From contig JAIRKS010000059.1 of NCBI GenBank assembly GCA_031259905.1, forward strand, positions 1 through 13,623: a stretch of DNA of 13,623 nucleotides. Direction: 5' to 3'. This DNA comes from Odoribacteraceae bacterium. GTDB lineage: Bacteria; Bacteroidota; Bacteroidia; Bacteroidales; Marinifilaceae. The notes below the pieces were generated by a model that made no database searches, was not told the DNA's origin, and was given only the letters and a program-made list of their open reading frames with translations. Below are positions 6,408 to 13,178 of the stretch, in pieces. Every line of letters begins with the position of its first letter. Within the stretch, counting starts at the first letter, position 1. The position numbers and the translations under genes were made by a program.

Positions 6408-7190
6408 TTATTGTTTCCCGGAGGACGAAGGGTTTACCCCGGTGGTATCCTCGACACCGGACGCGCCGGTGGTAGCATCCTCCTCGACACCGGTCGCGCC
6501 GGAGGTAGCATCCTCCCCGACACCGGACGCGCCGGAGGTAGCGTCCTCCTCGACACCGGATGCGCCGGAGGTAGCGTCCTCCCCGATGCCGGTCGCGCCG
6601 GAAGTAGCGTCCGCGTTCCCGTCGAGTGCCCTGTTCGCCCGGTTTATAGCATCGAGGAAGGCGCGCGAGGAGACAGTGGCGGCGGTGATGGCATCGATCT
6701 CCCCGCCGTCCTTGCTTACTCGCAGTCCCTTACTCCCTGGGATCTTGCCGGTGACGTCCCCCTTGCTCCCGCTGGCAAACCAGACATTCATCTTGGAACC
6801 CAGCCCGGGCGTCTCCTTGTGTTCGAGTACCGTGTAATTATGGATAGCGCCGTCGGGAGTAAACCCGACTATCAGCCAGATTTGCCCGCTATACCCGTTG
6901 TTCGAGAAGGTTTTCACGGCAGTCCCCACGCGCTCGCCCTCCCGGCTGGCGGGAAAAAGTACCAGCATCTCCCCGCCGGTAGTTAGCAGCGTGTCACTCT
7001 CCTCCATCGGGTTATTATCGAACGGGGGGAGGACGTCGCGGATAGCAGACAGTTGGTTCTGTAACCTCACCTCGTTGATTTTCCCGGCGGTGAGCGTGCT
7101 GATGCTGGCTACAGAGAGCGCCGAGAAAAGCGCGATGGCACACGCCACCAACACCATATTCTTGAAATTTGAATCTAATCTTTTTCTCAT
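6408..7190 (-). CDS. rnfG: Rnf complex flavoprotein subunit RnfG with repeat tail
   Basis: A 260-residue subunit carrying covalently bound FMN on the outer face of the membrane. One N-terminal transmembrane helix (about 11-32) is followed by an FMN-binding domain with LEHKETPGLGSKM (122-134) and the flavinylation motif DAITAATVSS (166-175). T172 is the expected phosphoester-linked threonine, modified by ApbE; no apbE lies in the window. The protein is longer than a typical RnfG of about 180-220 residues. After the normal end (near residue 190) comes an acidic tail with five 11-residue repeats, DATSGATGIGE to DATTGASGVED (194-248), then a short Ser-rich end. Each repeat contains a flavinylation-like DxxSGA[T/S]. 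The tail would lie outside the cytoplasm. The start is 2 bp after the rnfD stop. Confidence 0.95.
   Translation of the reverse strand: MRKRLDSNFKNMVLVACAIALFSALSVASISTLTAGKINEVRLQNQLSAIRDVLPPFDNNPMEESDTLLTTGGEMLVLFPASREGERVGTAVKTFSNNGYSGQIWLIVGFTPDGAIHNYTVLEHKETPGLGSKMNVWFASGSKGDVTGKIPGSKGLRVSKDGGEIDAITAATVSSRAFLDAINRANRALDGNADATSGATGIGEDATSGASGVEEDATSGASGVGEDATSGATGVEEDATTGASGVEDTTGVNPSSSGKQ
6447..6611 (-). repeat. five 33-bp in-frame repeats encoding the RnfG tail
   Basis: Five consecutive 33-bp units encode the 11-residue repeats at residues 194-248 of RnfG (DATSGATGIGE, DATSGASGVEE, DATSGASGVGE, DATSGATGVEE, DATTGASGVED). DNA copies differ mostly at few positions, indicating recent tandem duplication. 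The period (33 bp) differs from the 21/42-bp arrays at the window ends, so this is a separate intragenic minisatellite. A change in unit number keeps the frame, so the tail length may vary between strains. Confidence 0.95.
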
Positions 7191-7192
7191 GG

Positions 7193-8176
7193 TCAGGCGA
7201 ATCGTTTGGGTTTACAGTATCTATTGATCAGTGGGGTAAAGGCGTTCATGATCAGTATAGCGAAGGAGACCCCCTCCGGGTACGCGCCGAAGTTCCGGAT
7301 GACGATCGTGAGCGTGCCGATGCCGGCGCCGTAAATCCACATCCCTCGGCGCGACATGGGCGAGGTGACGTAGTCGGTGGCCATGAAGATCGCCCCCAGC
7401 ATGACCCCGCCGGAAAGCAAGTGAAAGAGCGGGCCGGCGTACGCGGGGTTGATCCAGTGAAGAATCCCGGAAAAGAGCGCTATCGTGAGGAAAATCGACA
7501 CGGGCACGTGCCACGTGATGACTCGCTTGAGCAACAGGTAGGCAAATCCCAGCAACAGCGCGAAGGCGGAGATCTCGCCGAGGCTTCCGCCGACGCCGCT
7601 TCCCGTCCCCAGTTCCAGCAGGGAGTGCCCTCCCTCTCCTGGCGAGAACACTTCCGCGAAAGGCTTCTGTGTCCGTAACGCCTGCTTGACGAGGAGCAGT
7701 GGGGTAGGGGCCGTCACCGCGTCCGTCGTTTCGAATCCGTTCGGGACGGGCCACGTGGTCATTTGTACGGGAAAGGAGATCAACAGGAAGACGCGTCCCA
7801 CGAGCGCCGGGTTGAAGATATTGTTCCCGATCCCGCCGAAGCTCATCTTGCCGATGCCGATGGCCACGAGCGCGCCCAGCACCACGAGCCACAGGGGAAT
7901 CGTCGAGGGCAGGTTGAACGCGAGCAACACGCCGGTGATGATCGCCGAACCATCCTCGATCGTGACGGGTTGCTTTAATAAATACTTCTGGATGATGTAC
8001 TCGAAGAACATCGTCGACGCGACCGCCGCGATAGTCACGTAGAGTGCTCCCCAGCCGAAGAAGAGGATAGAACAGAGTAACGCCGGGAGTAACGCGACGA
8101 GCACCCCGTACATGTTTCTCTCGATGGAGTCCCCGCCGTGGACGTGAGGCGAGGGAGATACGATGAATTTATTCAT
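7193..8176 (-). CDS. rnfD: Rnf electron transport complex subunit RnfD
   Basis: A 327-residue membrane subunit homologous to NqrB, with multiple transmembrane helices. It begins with the typical SPSPHVHG (7-14). Key stretches are IEDGSAIITGVLLAFNLP (73-90), GGIGNNIFNPALVGR (114-128), the covalent FMN site region TDAVTAPTPL (151-160) with T158 the likely flavinylated residue, and ATDYVTSPMSRRG (266-278). In the usual D-x-x-[S/T]-[G/A]-A-T motif the residue before the Thr is Ala; here it is Pro157. Near-C-terminal EGVSFAILIMNAFTPLI is characteristic of the family. It receives electrons in the flavin chain with RnfG and takes part in ion pumping. The start lies 12 bp after the rnfC stop. Confidence 0.96.
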   Translation of the reverse strand: MNKFIVSPSPHVHGGDSIERNMYGVLVALLPALLCSILFFGWGALYVTIAAVASTMFFEYIIQKYLLKQPVTIEDGSAIITGVLLAFNLPSTIPLWLVVLGALVAIGIGKMSFGGIGNNIFNPALVGRVFLLISFPVQMTTWPVPNGFETTDAVTAPTPLLLVKQALRTQKPFAEVFSPGEGGHSLLELGTGSGVGGSLGEISAFALLLGFAYLLLKRVITWHVPVSIFLTIALFSGILHWINPAYAGPLFHLLSGGVMLGAIFMATDYVTSPMSRRGMWIYGAGIGTLTIVIRNFGAYPEGVSFAILIMNAFTPLINRYCKPKRFA

Positions 8177-8188
8177 GGGACTTGTAGG

Positions 8189-9523
8189 CTATTTTCTTGA
8201 TTTAATTACCTGCCCGACGCGGCTCTTGTCCAGCCGGATCATGTCTAACAGCGGGCGATGGGCGGGGCAGGTGAAATTGCAAGAGCCACATTCGATGCAA
8301 TCCATCACGCGTGCTCTTTCCAGTTTTTCCACCTGCTGGTACTCGCCGAGGGTCATCAGCAGGTACGGTTCAAGGCCCATCGGGCATACTCGCACGCACT
8401 TGGCGCAACGGATACAGTCGCGGGCGGTTTTTCTCCGCGCCTCGTTTTCCGGGATCACCAGCACGCCGCTCGTCCCCTTCGTGACGACGACATCGGTGCT
8501 CGCTAAAGCCTTTCCCATCATCGGGCCGCCACTGATCACCTTCCCCGTGTCCCCGGGTAACCCGCCGGCGGCATCAATCAAACATGCCACCGGCGTGCCC
8601 ACGCGGCAGAGGTAATTCCCGGGACGCGCCAGCGACTTGCCGGTGACGGTCACGACTCGCTCGATCAGCGGCTTGTGCATCGTGATGGCCTCGTACACGG
8701 CGTACACCGTCCCCACGTTGTGCACCACGACCCCCACGGATATGGGAAGTGCACCCGACGGGACGCGGCGACCGGTGATGGCCTGAATCAGCTGCTTCTC
8801 GCCGCCCTGCGGGTACTTCACCTTGAGCGGGCACACCTTGATCCCCAGCGTGTGCTTCGTGACGGCTTCCCATGTCTTCGCGATGGCGTCCGGCTTGTTG
8901 TTCTCGATACCTATAACAGCCTGCTCCACTCCCAGCGCCTTCATCAGGAAGCGAGTGCCGATCAACAGCTCGCGGCTCTTCTCGATCATCAACCGGTGGT
9001 CCGCCGTCAAGAAAGGCTCACACTCCACGCCGTTAATGATTAATAGCTCGGGGTGACTCCCGGCGGGCGGGGAGAGCTTTACCCGCGTGGGGAAAGTTGC
9101 ACCTCCCATCCCGACGATCCCTGCCGCCTGCACGGCCGTCAGTATCTCCTCCCTTGAGAAGGCCGAAAGGTAACGATCGGGGGTTTCCTGACGTCCTATG
9201 CTCTTGTCCCACTCGTCGCCTTCCACGCGGATCACCACGGCGGGACGGGCGTAACCACTGGTGTCTACCACCGCCTCCACGTTGACCACGACCCCGGAGA
9301 CGGAGCTGTGCACGTTAGCAGAGATAAAGCCGGCGGCCTCGCCGACGAGTTGTCCTACCTTCACGCGATCGCCTTTCTTCACCAGGGGGAGCGCCGGCAC
9401 GCCAATGTGTTGCGATAACGGTATCTTTACCTGTTCCGGCAGGGGAAGCGGCACGATCGCGCTTCCCGACGATAACTTCTCGTCCGGGGGATGAATACCT
9501 CCCAATGTAAATGTCTTCAACAC
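8189..9523 (-). CDS. rnfC: Rnf complex NADH-binding iron-sulfur subunit RnfC
   Basis: A 444-residue peripheral cytoplasmic subunit that exchanges electrons with NAD(H). It starts with FTLGGIHPP (5-13), then a barrel-sandwich segment (about 40-85). The NuoF-like nucleotide/FMN-binding region includes GIVGMGGATFPTRVKL (135-150), INGVECEPFLTAD (163-175) and YPQGGEKQLI (237-246), then a SLBB-type part (ISGGPMMG, 330-337). Two [4Fe-4S] motifs close the protein: C370-x2-C373-x2-C376-x3-C380 and C409-x2-C412-x2-C415-x3-C419. This is a compact RnfC, without the long Ala/Lys/Gln-rich C-terminal extension of many gammaproteobacterial homologues. The start is 6 bp from rnfB. Confidence 0.96.
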   Translation of the reverse strand: MLKTFTLGGIHPPDEKLSSGSAIVPLPLPEQVKIPLSQHIGVPALPLVKKGDRVKVGQLVGEAAGFISANVHSSVSGVVVNVEAVVDTSGYARPAVVIRVEGDEWDKSIGRQETPDRYLSAFSREEILTAVQAAGIVGMGGATFPTRVKLSPPAGSHPELLIINGVECEPFLTADHRLMIEKSRELLIGTRFLMKALGVEQAVIGIENNKPDAIAKTWEAVTKHTLGIKVCPLKVKYPQGGEKQLIQAITGRRVPSGALPISVGVVVHNVGTVYAVYEAITMHKPLIERVVTVTGKSLARPGNYLCRVGTPVACLIDAAGGLPGDTGKVISGGPMMGKALASTDVVVTKGTSGVLVIPENEARRKTARDCIRCAKCVRVCPMGLEPYLLMTLGEYQQVEKLERARVMDCIECGSCNFTCPAHRPLLDMIRLDKSRVGQVIKSRK

Positions 9524-9529
9524 TATATT

Positions 9530-10387
9530 TTAATTTTCAATTCCAACTTTCGATAGCTCCACCTTCCTCGACGGGAAGTTCACCTCGCGAATGGCTCCCG
9601 TGGGGCAAGAACTGACGCACTTGCGGCACAACCGGCACTTGCGGAAATCAATATACGCGAGGTTATCCTCGACGACGATTGCCTCGAACGAACAATCCTT
9701 CGCGCACTTGCCGCACCCGATGCAGGCCGCGCCGCACGCCCCGCGGGCCAGCACCCCGCGGTCGCGGTTAACACAACTGACAAACACGCGCCGCGCCTTG
9801 ACTCCCTTGTCGCGTAACTCGATAATCCCCCGCGGGCAGGCTTTCGCGCAGGCATTGCACGCCACGCACGCCTCCTCCCGCACGACGGGTAATCCCGTGG
9901 CCTCCTCGACGCGGATAGCGTCGAACGTGCACGCCCGCGCGCAGTCGCCGAGACCGAGACACCCGAACGGGCAGGCACTTTCCCCGCGGTACAGCGCGTG
10001 CTCCACCGCGCAGGAAGGATACCCGTCATAGTGATTGACGCGGGATCGTCGCTCGCGATCCCCGCCGCACCTCACCACGGCCACGCGCGGGACGCGCGTG
10101 CCGGCCTCCAACCCCAGCACGGCGGCAATAGCCGGCATCGTCGTCTCCCCACCGACGGGGCAGGAAAGCCCCTCCAGCGAGTTCGCCCTGACGATCGCCT
10201 CGGCAAGCCCCCGGCATCCCGGTTTCCCGCACCCGCCGCAGTTAGCGCCCGGCAGGAGCGCCTCCACTTGGTCGATCCGCGGATCCTCGTCCACCCGGAA
10301 TTGCCTGGCAACAAGGTACAGGACGACGGCGGATACGATCCCAATGGCACATAACGAGACGATCGTGTAGATGATGATATTGCTCAT
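9530..10387 (-). CDS. rnfB: Rnf complex ferredoxin-interacting subunit RnfB
   Basis: A 285-residue Fe-S protein, the entry point for electrons from reduced ferredoxin. An N-terminal membrane anchor (about 4-27) is followed by the four-cysteine Fe-S domain CGGCGKPGC...C (C50, C53, C58, C76). Then come four ferredoxin-like [4Fe-4S] motifs: C139/C143/C149/C153, C174/C177/C180/C184, C222/C225/C228/C232 and C251/C254/C257/C261. This polyferredoxin form is longer than the roughly 190-residue proteobacterial RnfB and matches the type in anaerobes. It is the first rnf gene of the run, 33 bp after rseC, and its stop lies 6 bp before rnfC, suggesting translational coupling. Confidence 0.96.
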   Translation of the reverse strand: MSNIIIYTIVSLCAIGIVSAVVLYLVARQFRVDEDPRIDQVEALLPGANCGGCGKPGCRGLAEAIVRANSLEGLSCPVGGETTMPAIAAVLGLEAGTRVPRVAVVRCGGDRERRSRVNHYDGYPSCAVEHALYRGESACPFGCLGLGDCARACTFDAIRVEEATGLPVVREEACVACNACAKACPRGIIELRDKGVKARRVFVSCVNRDRGVLARGACGAACIGCGKCAKDCSFEAIVVEDNLAYIDFRKCRLCRKCVSSCPTGAIREVNFPSRKVELSKVGIEN

Positions 10388-10420
10388 AAAGTATTCATGT
10401 TGATTTAACAGATTCTATCC

Positions 10421-10831
10421 TCACGGGGACGCGATAGTGAACGTGATCTCCCGCGAGAGCCGCGTCCTGCACGAAAAGAGAAGGAGGAAATAACACGCGA
10501 TAACGCACAGGGCGATGACGGCCGTCGCGACCTCTCCCGCGCGCGAGGAAAGCACGGCGACCGTCGCGATCGCGATCACCGAGGGCATCACGTAGGCGAG
10601 GAGCACCGACCGGGCGGCGTTCCCGCCACTCACCCGTACCGTCACGCGTTCCCCGACGCTCACCCTCCTGCCCGGTTGCCGGGCGACGATCTCCCGCGTC
10701 TTCCCGCCGGGAATCCCGCACGCCCCTCGAGCGCGACATCCCTCGCAGGCGGCATGACTCTCGACGCTCACCGTGACCGCATCGCCTTCCACGCGCGTGA
10801 CCGTTCCCTCGTGTTCGATGCTGCTTCCCAT
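10421..10831 (-). CDS. rseC: RseC-family (SoxR-reducing system) membrane protein
   Basis: A 136-residue RseC/MucC-family protein. The N-terminal part (about 6-67) is a small beta domain with the family cysteine motif C29-x2-C32-x5-C38, as in ACEGCRARGACG. Two transmembrane helices follow at about 74-95 and 100-119. RseC works with Rnf (called Rsx in E. coli) in keeping SoxR reduced; in Bacteroidota it commonly sits directly upstream of rnfB and may serve Rnf assembly or redox control, which is an inference. It begins 4 bp after the der stop, so translation is probably coupled to der, and ends 33 bp before rnfB. Confidence 0.9.
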   Translation of the reverse strand: MGSSIEHEGTVTRVEGDAVTVSVESHAACEGCRARGACGIPGGKTREIVARQPGRRVSVGERVTVRVSGGNAARSVLLAYVMPSVIAIATVAVLSSRAGEVATAVIALCVIACYFLLLFSCRTRLSREITFTIASP

Positions 10832-10835
10832 ATCG

Positions 10836-12143
10836 CTATTTCTTGCGCGCGAACACCTGCATGGGCACGCCGGTAAACTTCCAGTGCTCCCGGATCTTGT
10901 TCTCGAGAAACCGCTTGTAGGGTTCCTTCACGTACTGCGGCAGGTTGCAATAAAACGCGAACGCCGGCGTGCGCGTCGGCAGCTGGGTGACATACTTGAT
11001 ACGGATATACTTCCCCTTGATGGCGGGGGGCGGGAAATTCTCGATCTCCTCGAGCATCACGTTATTCAGCTCGGAGGTACGGACCTTCTTCTTCCGGTTA
11101 CGATACACCTCGATGGCGGCCTCCAGCGCCTTCAGCACGCGCTGGCGCGTCAACGCGGAAGTAAAAAAGATCTCCACGTCGTTAAACGGGGCGAGGCGTT
11201 CCTTCAACATCTTCTCGTACTCGCCGGTTGTCTTGTGATCCTTCTCGATCAGGTCCCACTTGTTGACCAGCACGACCACCCCTTTCTGGTTGCGCTCGAT
11301 CAAGTGAAAGATCGTCAAGTCCTGCGCCTCTATCCCGCGGGTAGCGTCAACCAGCAACATGCACACGTCCGAGTCCTCGATGGCCCGCACCGACCGCATC
11401 ACGGAGTAAAACTCGACATCCTCGTGAACCCTCGACTTCTTCCGCAAGCCGGCCGTGTCGACCAACATGAAATCGTGCCCGAAGCGACTATACCGCGTGG
11501 CCAGCGAATCGCGCGTCGTGCCGGCGATCTCCGTGACGATATTCCGTTCCTCGCCGAGCAACGTGTTAATCATGGAAGACTTCCCCACGTTGGGGCGCCC
11601 GACGATCGCGATCTTCGGCAGCGCGTTCGTCTCCTCTTCCGCCTCCACGGTCAGGTACGCCGCCACCTTATCGAGCAACTCTCCCGTCCCGGAGCCGTTC
11701 ACGGAAGAGACGGGAAACAGCTCGTCGCCGATCCCCAGCTTGAAAAACTCGTGCGTGTCGTGCAGTCGCTCGTTATTATCCACTTTATTGACCACCACGA
11801 GGGACGGCTTGTTGACGCGTCGCAGGAGGCGGGCGAAACTCTGGTCGAGGTCGGTAATGCCCGCCTCCACGTCGCACACGAAAAGGATCACGTCCGCCTC
11901 CTCCATCGCCAGCACCACCTGCTTGTTGATCTCCTCCTCGATGATGTCCGACGTGTTGGGGACGTACCCCCCCGTATCGATCACCGAGAACTCCTTGCCG
12001 TTCCACTCCGACTTCCCGTAATTCCTGTCGCGCGTCACCCCGCTCTCCTCGTTCACGATAGCCTGCCTCCCGCCCACCAGGCGGTTAAAAAGGGTCGATT
12101 TCCCCACGTTGGGACGCCCAACGATAGCCACTATATTGCTCAT
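10836..12143 (-). CDS. der: ribosome biogenesis GTPase Der (EngA)
   Basis: A 435-residue protein with the tandem GTPase arrangement unique to Der, needed for 50S subunit maturation. GTPase 1: G1 GRPNVGKS (9-16), DTGG (56-59), NKVD (119-122). GTPase 2: G1 GRPNVGKS (182-189), DTAG (229-232), NKWD (294-297). A KH-like domain fills about residues 350-435 and includes RTPAFAFYCN and the C-terminal GVPMQVFARKK. Length is normal and all G motifs are intact. It starts 33 bp after the era stop, so both ribosome-assembly GTPases are adjacent. The long antisense open frame across this gene is a composition effect. Confidence 0.98.
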   Translation of the reverse strand: MSNIVAIVGRPNVGKSTLFNRLVGGRQAIVNEESGVTRDRNYGKSEWNGKEFSVIDTGGYVPNTSDIIEEEINKQVVLAMEEADVILFVCDVEAGITDLDQSFARLLRRVNKPSLVVVNKVDNNERLHDTHEFFKLGIGDELFPVSSVNGSGTGELLDKVAAYLTVEAEEETNALPKIAIVGRPNVGKSSMINTLLGEERNIVTEIAGTTRDSLATRYSRFGHDFMLVDTAGLRKKSRVHEDVEFYSVMRSVRAIEDSDVCMLLVDATRGIEAQDLTIFHLIERNQKGVVVLVNKWDLIEKDHKTTGEYEKMLKERLAPFNDVEIFFTSALTRQRVLKALEAAIEVYRNRKKKVRTSELNNVMLEEIENFPPPAIKGKYIRIKYVTQLPTRTPAFAFYCNLPQYVKEPYKRFLENKIREHWKFTGVPMQVFARKK

Positions 12144-12176
12144 CTTGTTTCAAGTATTTGCCGGGACCCGCGCGCG

Positions 12177-13061
12177 TTAAAGCTGCTTGTACCCGAAGTT
12201 TTTCAATTCATATTCCTTGTCGCGCCAATCCTTCAGCACCTTCACGTAGAGGTTCAGGAACACCTTCTTCCCGAGGAACGCCTCGATGTCGAGGCGCGCT
12301 TCCGTCCCGACGCGTTTGAGGGCGCTCCCCTGGTGCCCGATCAGGATGCCCTTCTGCGAGTCCCGCTCCACGTGAATGATCGCCATGATACGCGCGCGCT
12401 CCTCGTCCTCCTTGAACTCCTCGACGACGACCTCCACCGAGTAAGGTATCTCCTGGTCGTAGTGCAACAGGATCTTCTCGCGGATGATCTCCGTGACGAA
12501 GAACCGCGCGGGCATGTCCGTCAGCTCGTCCTTCGCGAAATAGGGCTCTCCCTCCGGGAGCAGCTCCACGATCCGCTTGAAAAGATTCTGCACGTTGAAG
12601 TTCTCGGTGGCCGAGACGGGGAACACTTCCGCCCGCGGTAACGTCTCGCGCCACGCGTCGAAGAGCGCGTCGAGCTTCCCCGCCGAGGAGAGGTCGATCT
12701 TGTTAATCACCAGCAGCACGGGCGCCTCCCTCCGCTTGACCCTCTCGATGAAGTCGGCGTTCTTATCGCGCGTCTCGACCACGTCCGTCACGTAAACGAT
12801 GATGTCCGCGTCGTCGAGCGCCGACCGGGAGAAGTCAAGCATGTATTCCTGCATCTTGTAACTGGGCTTCACGACGCCCGGCGTGTCCGAGAAGACGATC
12901 TGGTACGCCTCGTCATTGACGATTCCCTTGATACGGTGTCTTGTTGTCTGTGCCTTGGCGGTGATAATCGAGAGTCTTTCCCCCACCAACCTGTTCATCA
13001 GGGTCGACTTCCCCACGTTGGGATTCCCCAGGATACTAACGAAACCTGCCTTGTGTGCCAT
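12177..13061 (-). CDS. era: GTPase Era
   Basis: A 294-residue GTPase that binds the 3' end of 16S rRNA and helps 30S assembly. Motifs: G1 GNPNVGKS (12-19), a switch region with TTRHRIKGI (39-47), DTPG (59-62), NKID (120-123), and a C-terminal KH domain with GHQGSALKR (242-250). The start chosen is ATG 13061 (MAHKAGFVS); an in-frame ATG at 13169 would add 36 Arg-rich residues unlike any Era and would span the candidate promoter. This is the first gene of a ten-gene minus-strand run. Immediately upstream, where many genomes carry other housekeeping genes, there is instead a GC-rich spacer and then the 21-bp tandem array. Confidence 0.97.
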   Translation of the reverse strand: MAHKAGFVSILGNPNVGKSTLMNRLVGERLSIITAKAQTTRHRIKGIVNDEAYQIVFSDTPGVVKPSYKMQEYMLDFSRSALDDADIIVYVTDVVETRDKNADFIERVKRREAPVLLVINKIDLSSAGKLDALFDAWRETLPRAEVFPVSATENFNVQNLFKRIVELLPEGEPYFAKDELTDMPARFFVTEIIREKILLHYDQEIPYSVEVVVEEFKEDEERARIMAIIHVERDSQKGILIGHQGSALKRVGTEARLDIEAFLGKKVFLNLYVKVLKDWRDKEYELKNFGYKQL

Positions 13062-13080
13062 GTTTTTGATGATTTTGACG

Positions 13081-13110
13081 CGAATGTACGATAAAATCGG
13101 GAAACGACAA
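13081..13110 (-). promoter_or_regulatory. candidate promoter of the era-der-rseC-rnf-cca run
   Basis: On the minus strand TTG (13110-13108) is followed by 19 bases and then TACATTCG (13088-13081), one mismatch from the Bacteroidota -7 consensus TAnnTTTG. Spacing is right, and the predicted transcription start would fall near 13074, about 13 bases before the era ATG at 13061. As no gap in the downstream run exceeds 33 bp, this promoter could drive all ten genes. The spacer between it and the repeat array (13111-13178) is GC-rich with nothing recognisable. Confidence 0.4.
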
Positions 13111-13178
13111 CCCGCGCGCCACCCTCCAGGCCAGCGCAAACGCGCCCTGACGTGCCGCGACATCGCCATTCACGGCAG

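Noticed and set aside
10773..12641. Long plus-strand open frame (622 codons) antisense to der and era
   Set aside because: It lies wholly opposite two unmistakable GTPase genes with intact motifs; its His/Arg/Leu-rich composition is the usual antisense shadow of GC-rich coding DNA.
13062..13169. Upstream in-frame extension of era to ATG 13169
   Set aside because: The added 36 residues are Arg/Trp-rich and unlike Era N-termini, which begin a few residues before the G1 motif; the candidate promoter lies inside this stretch.
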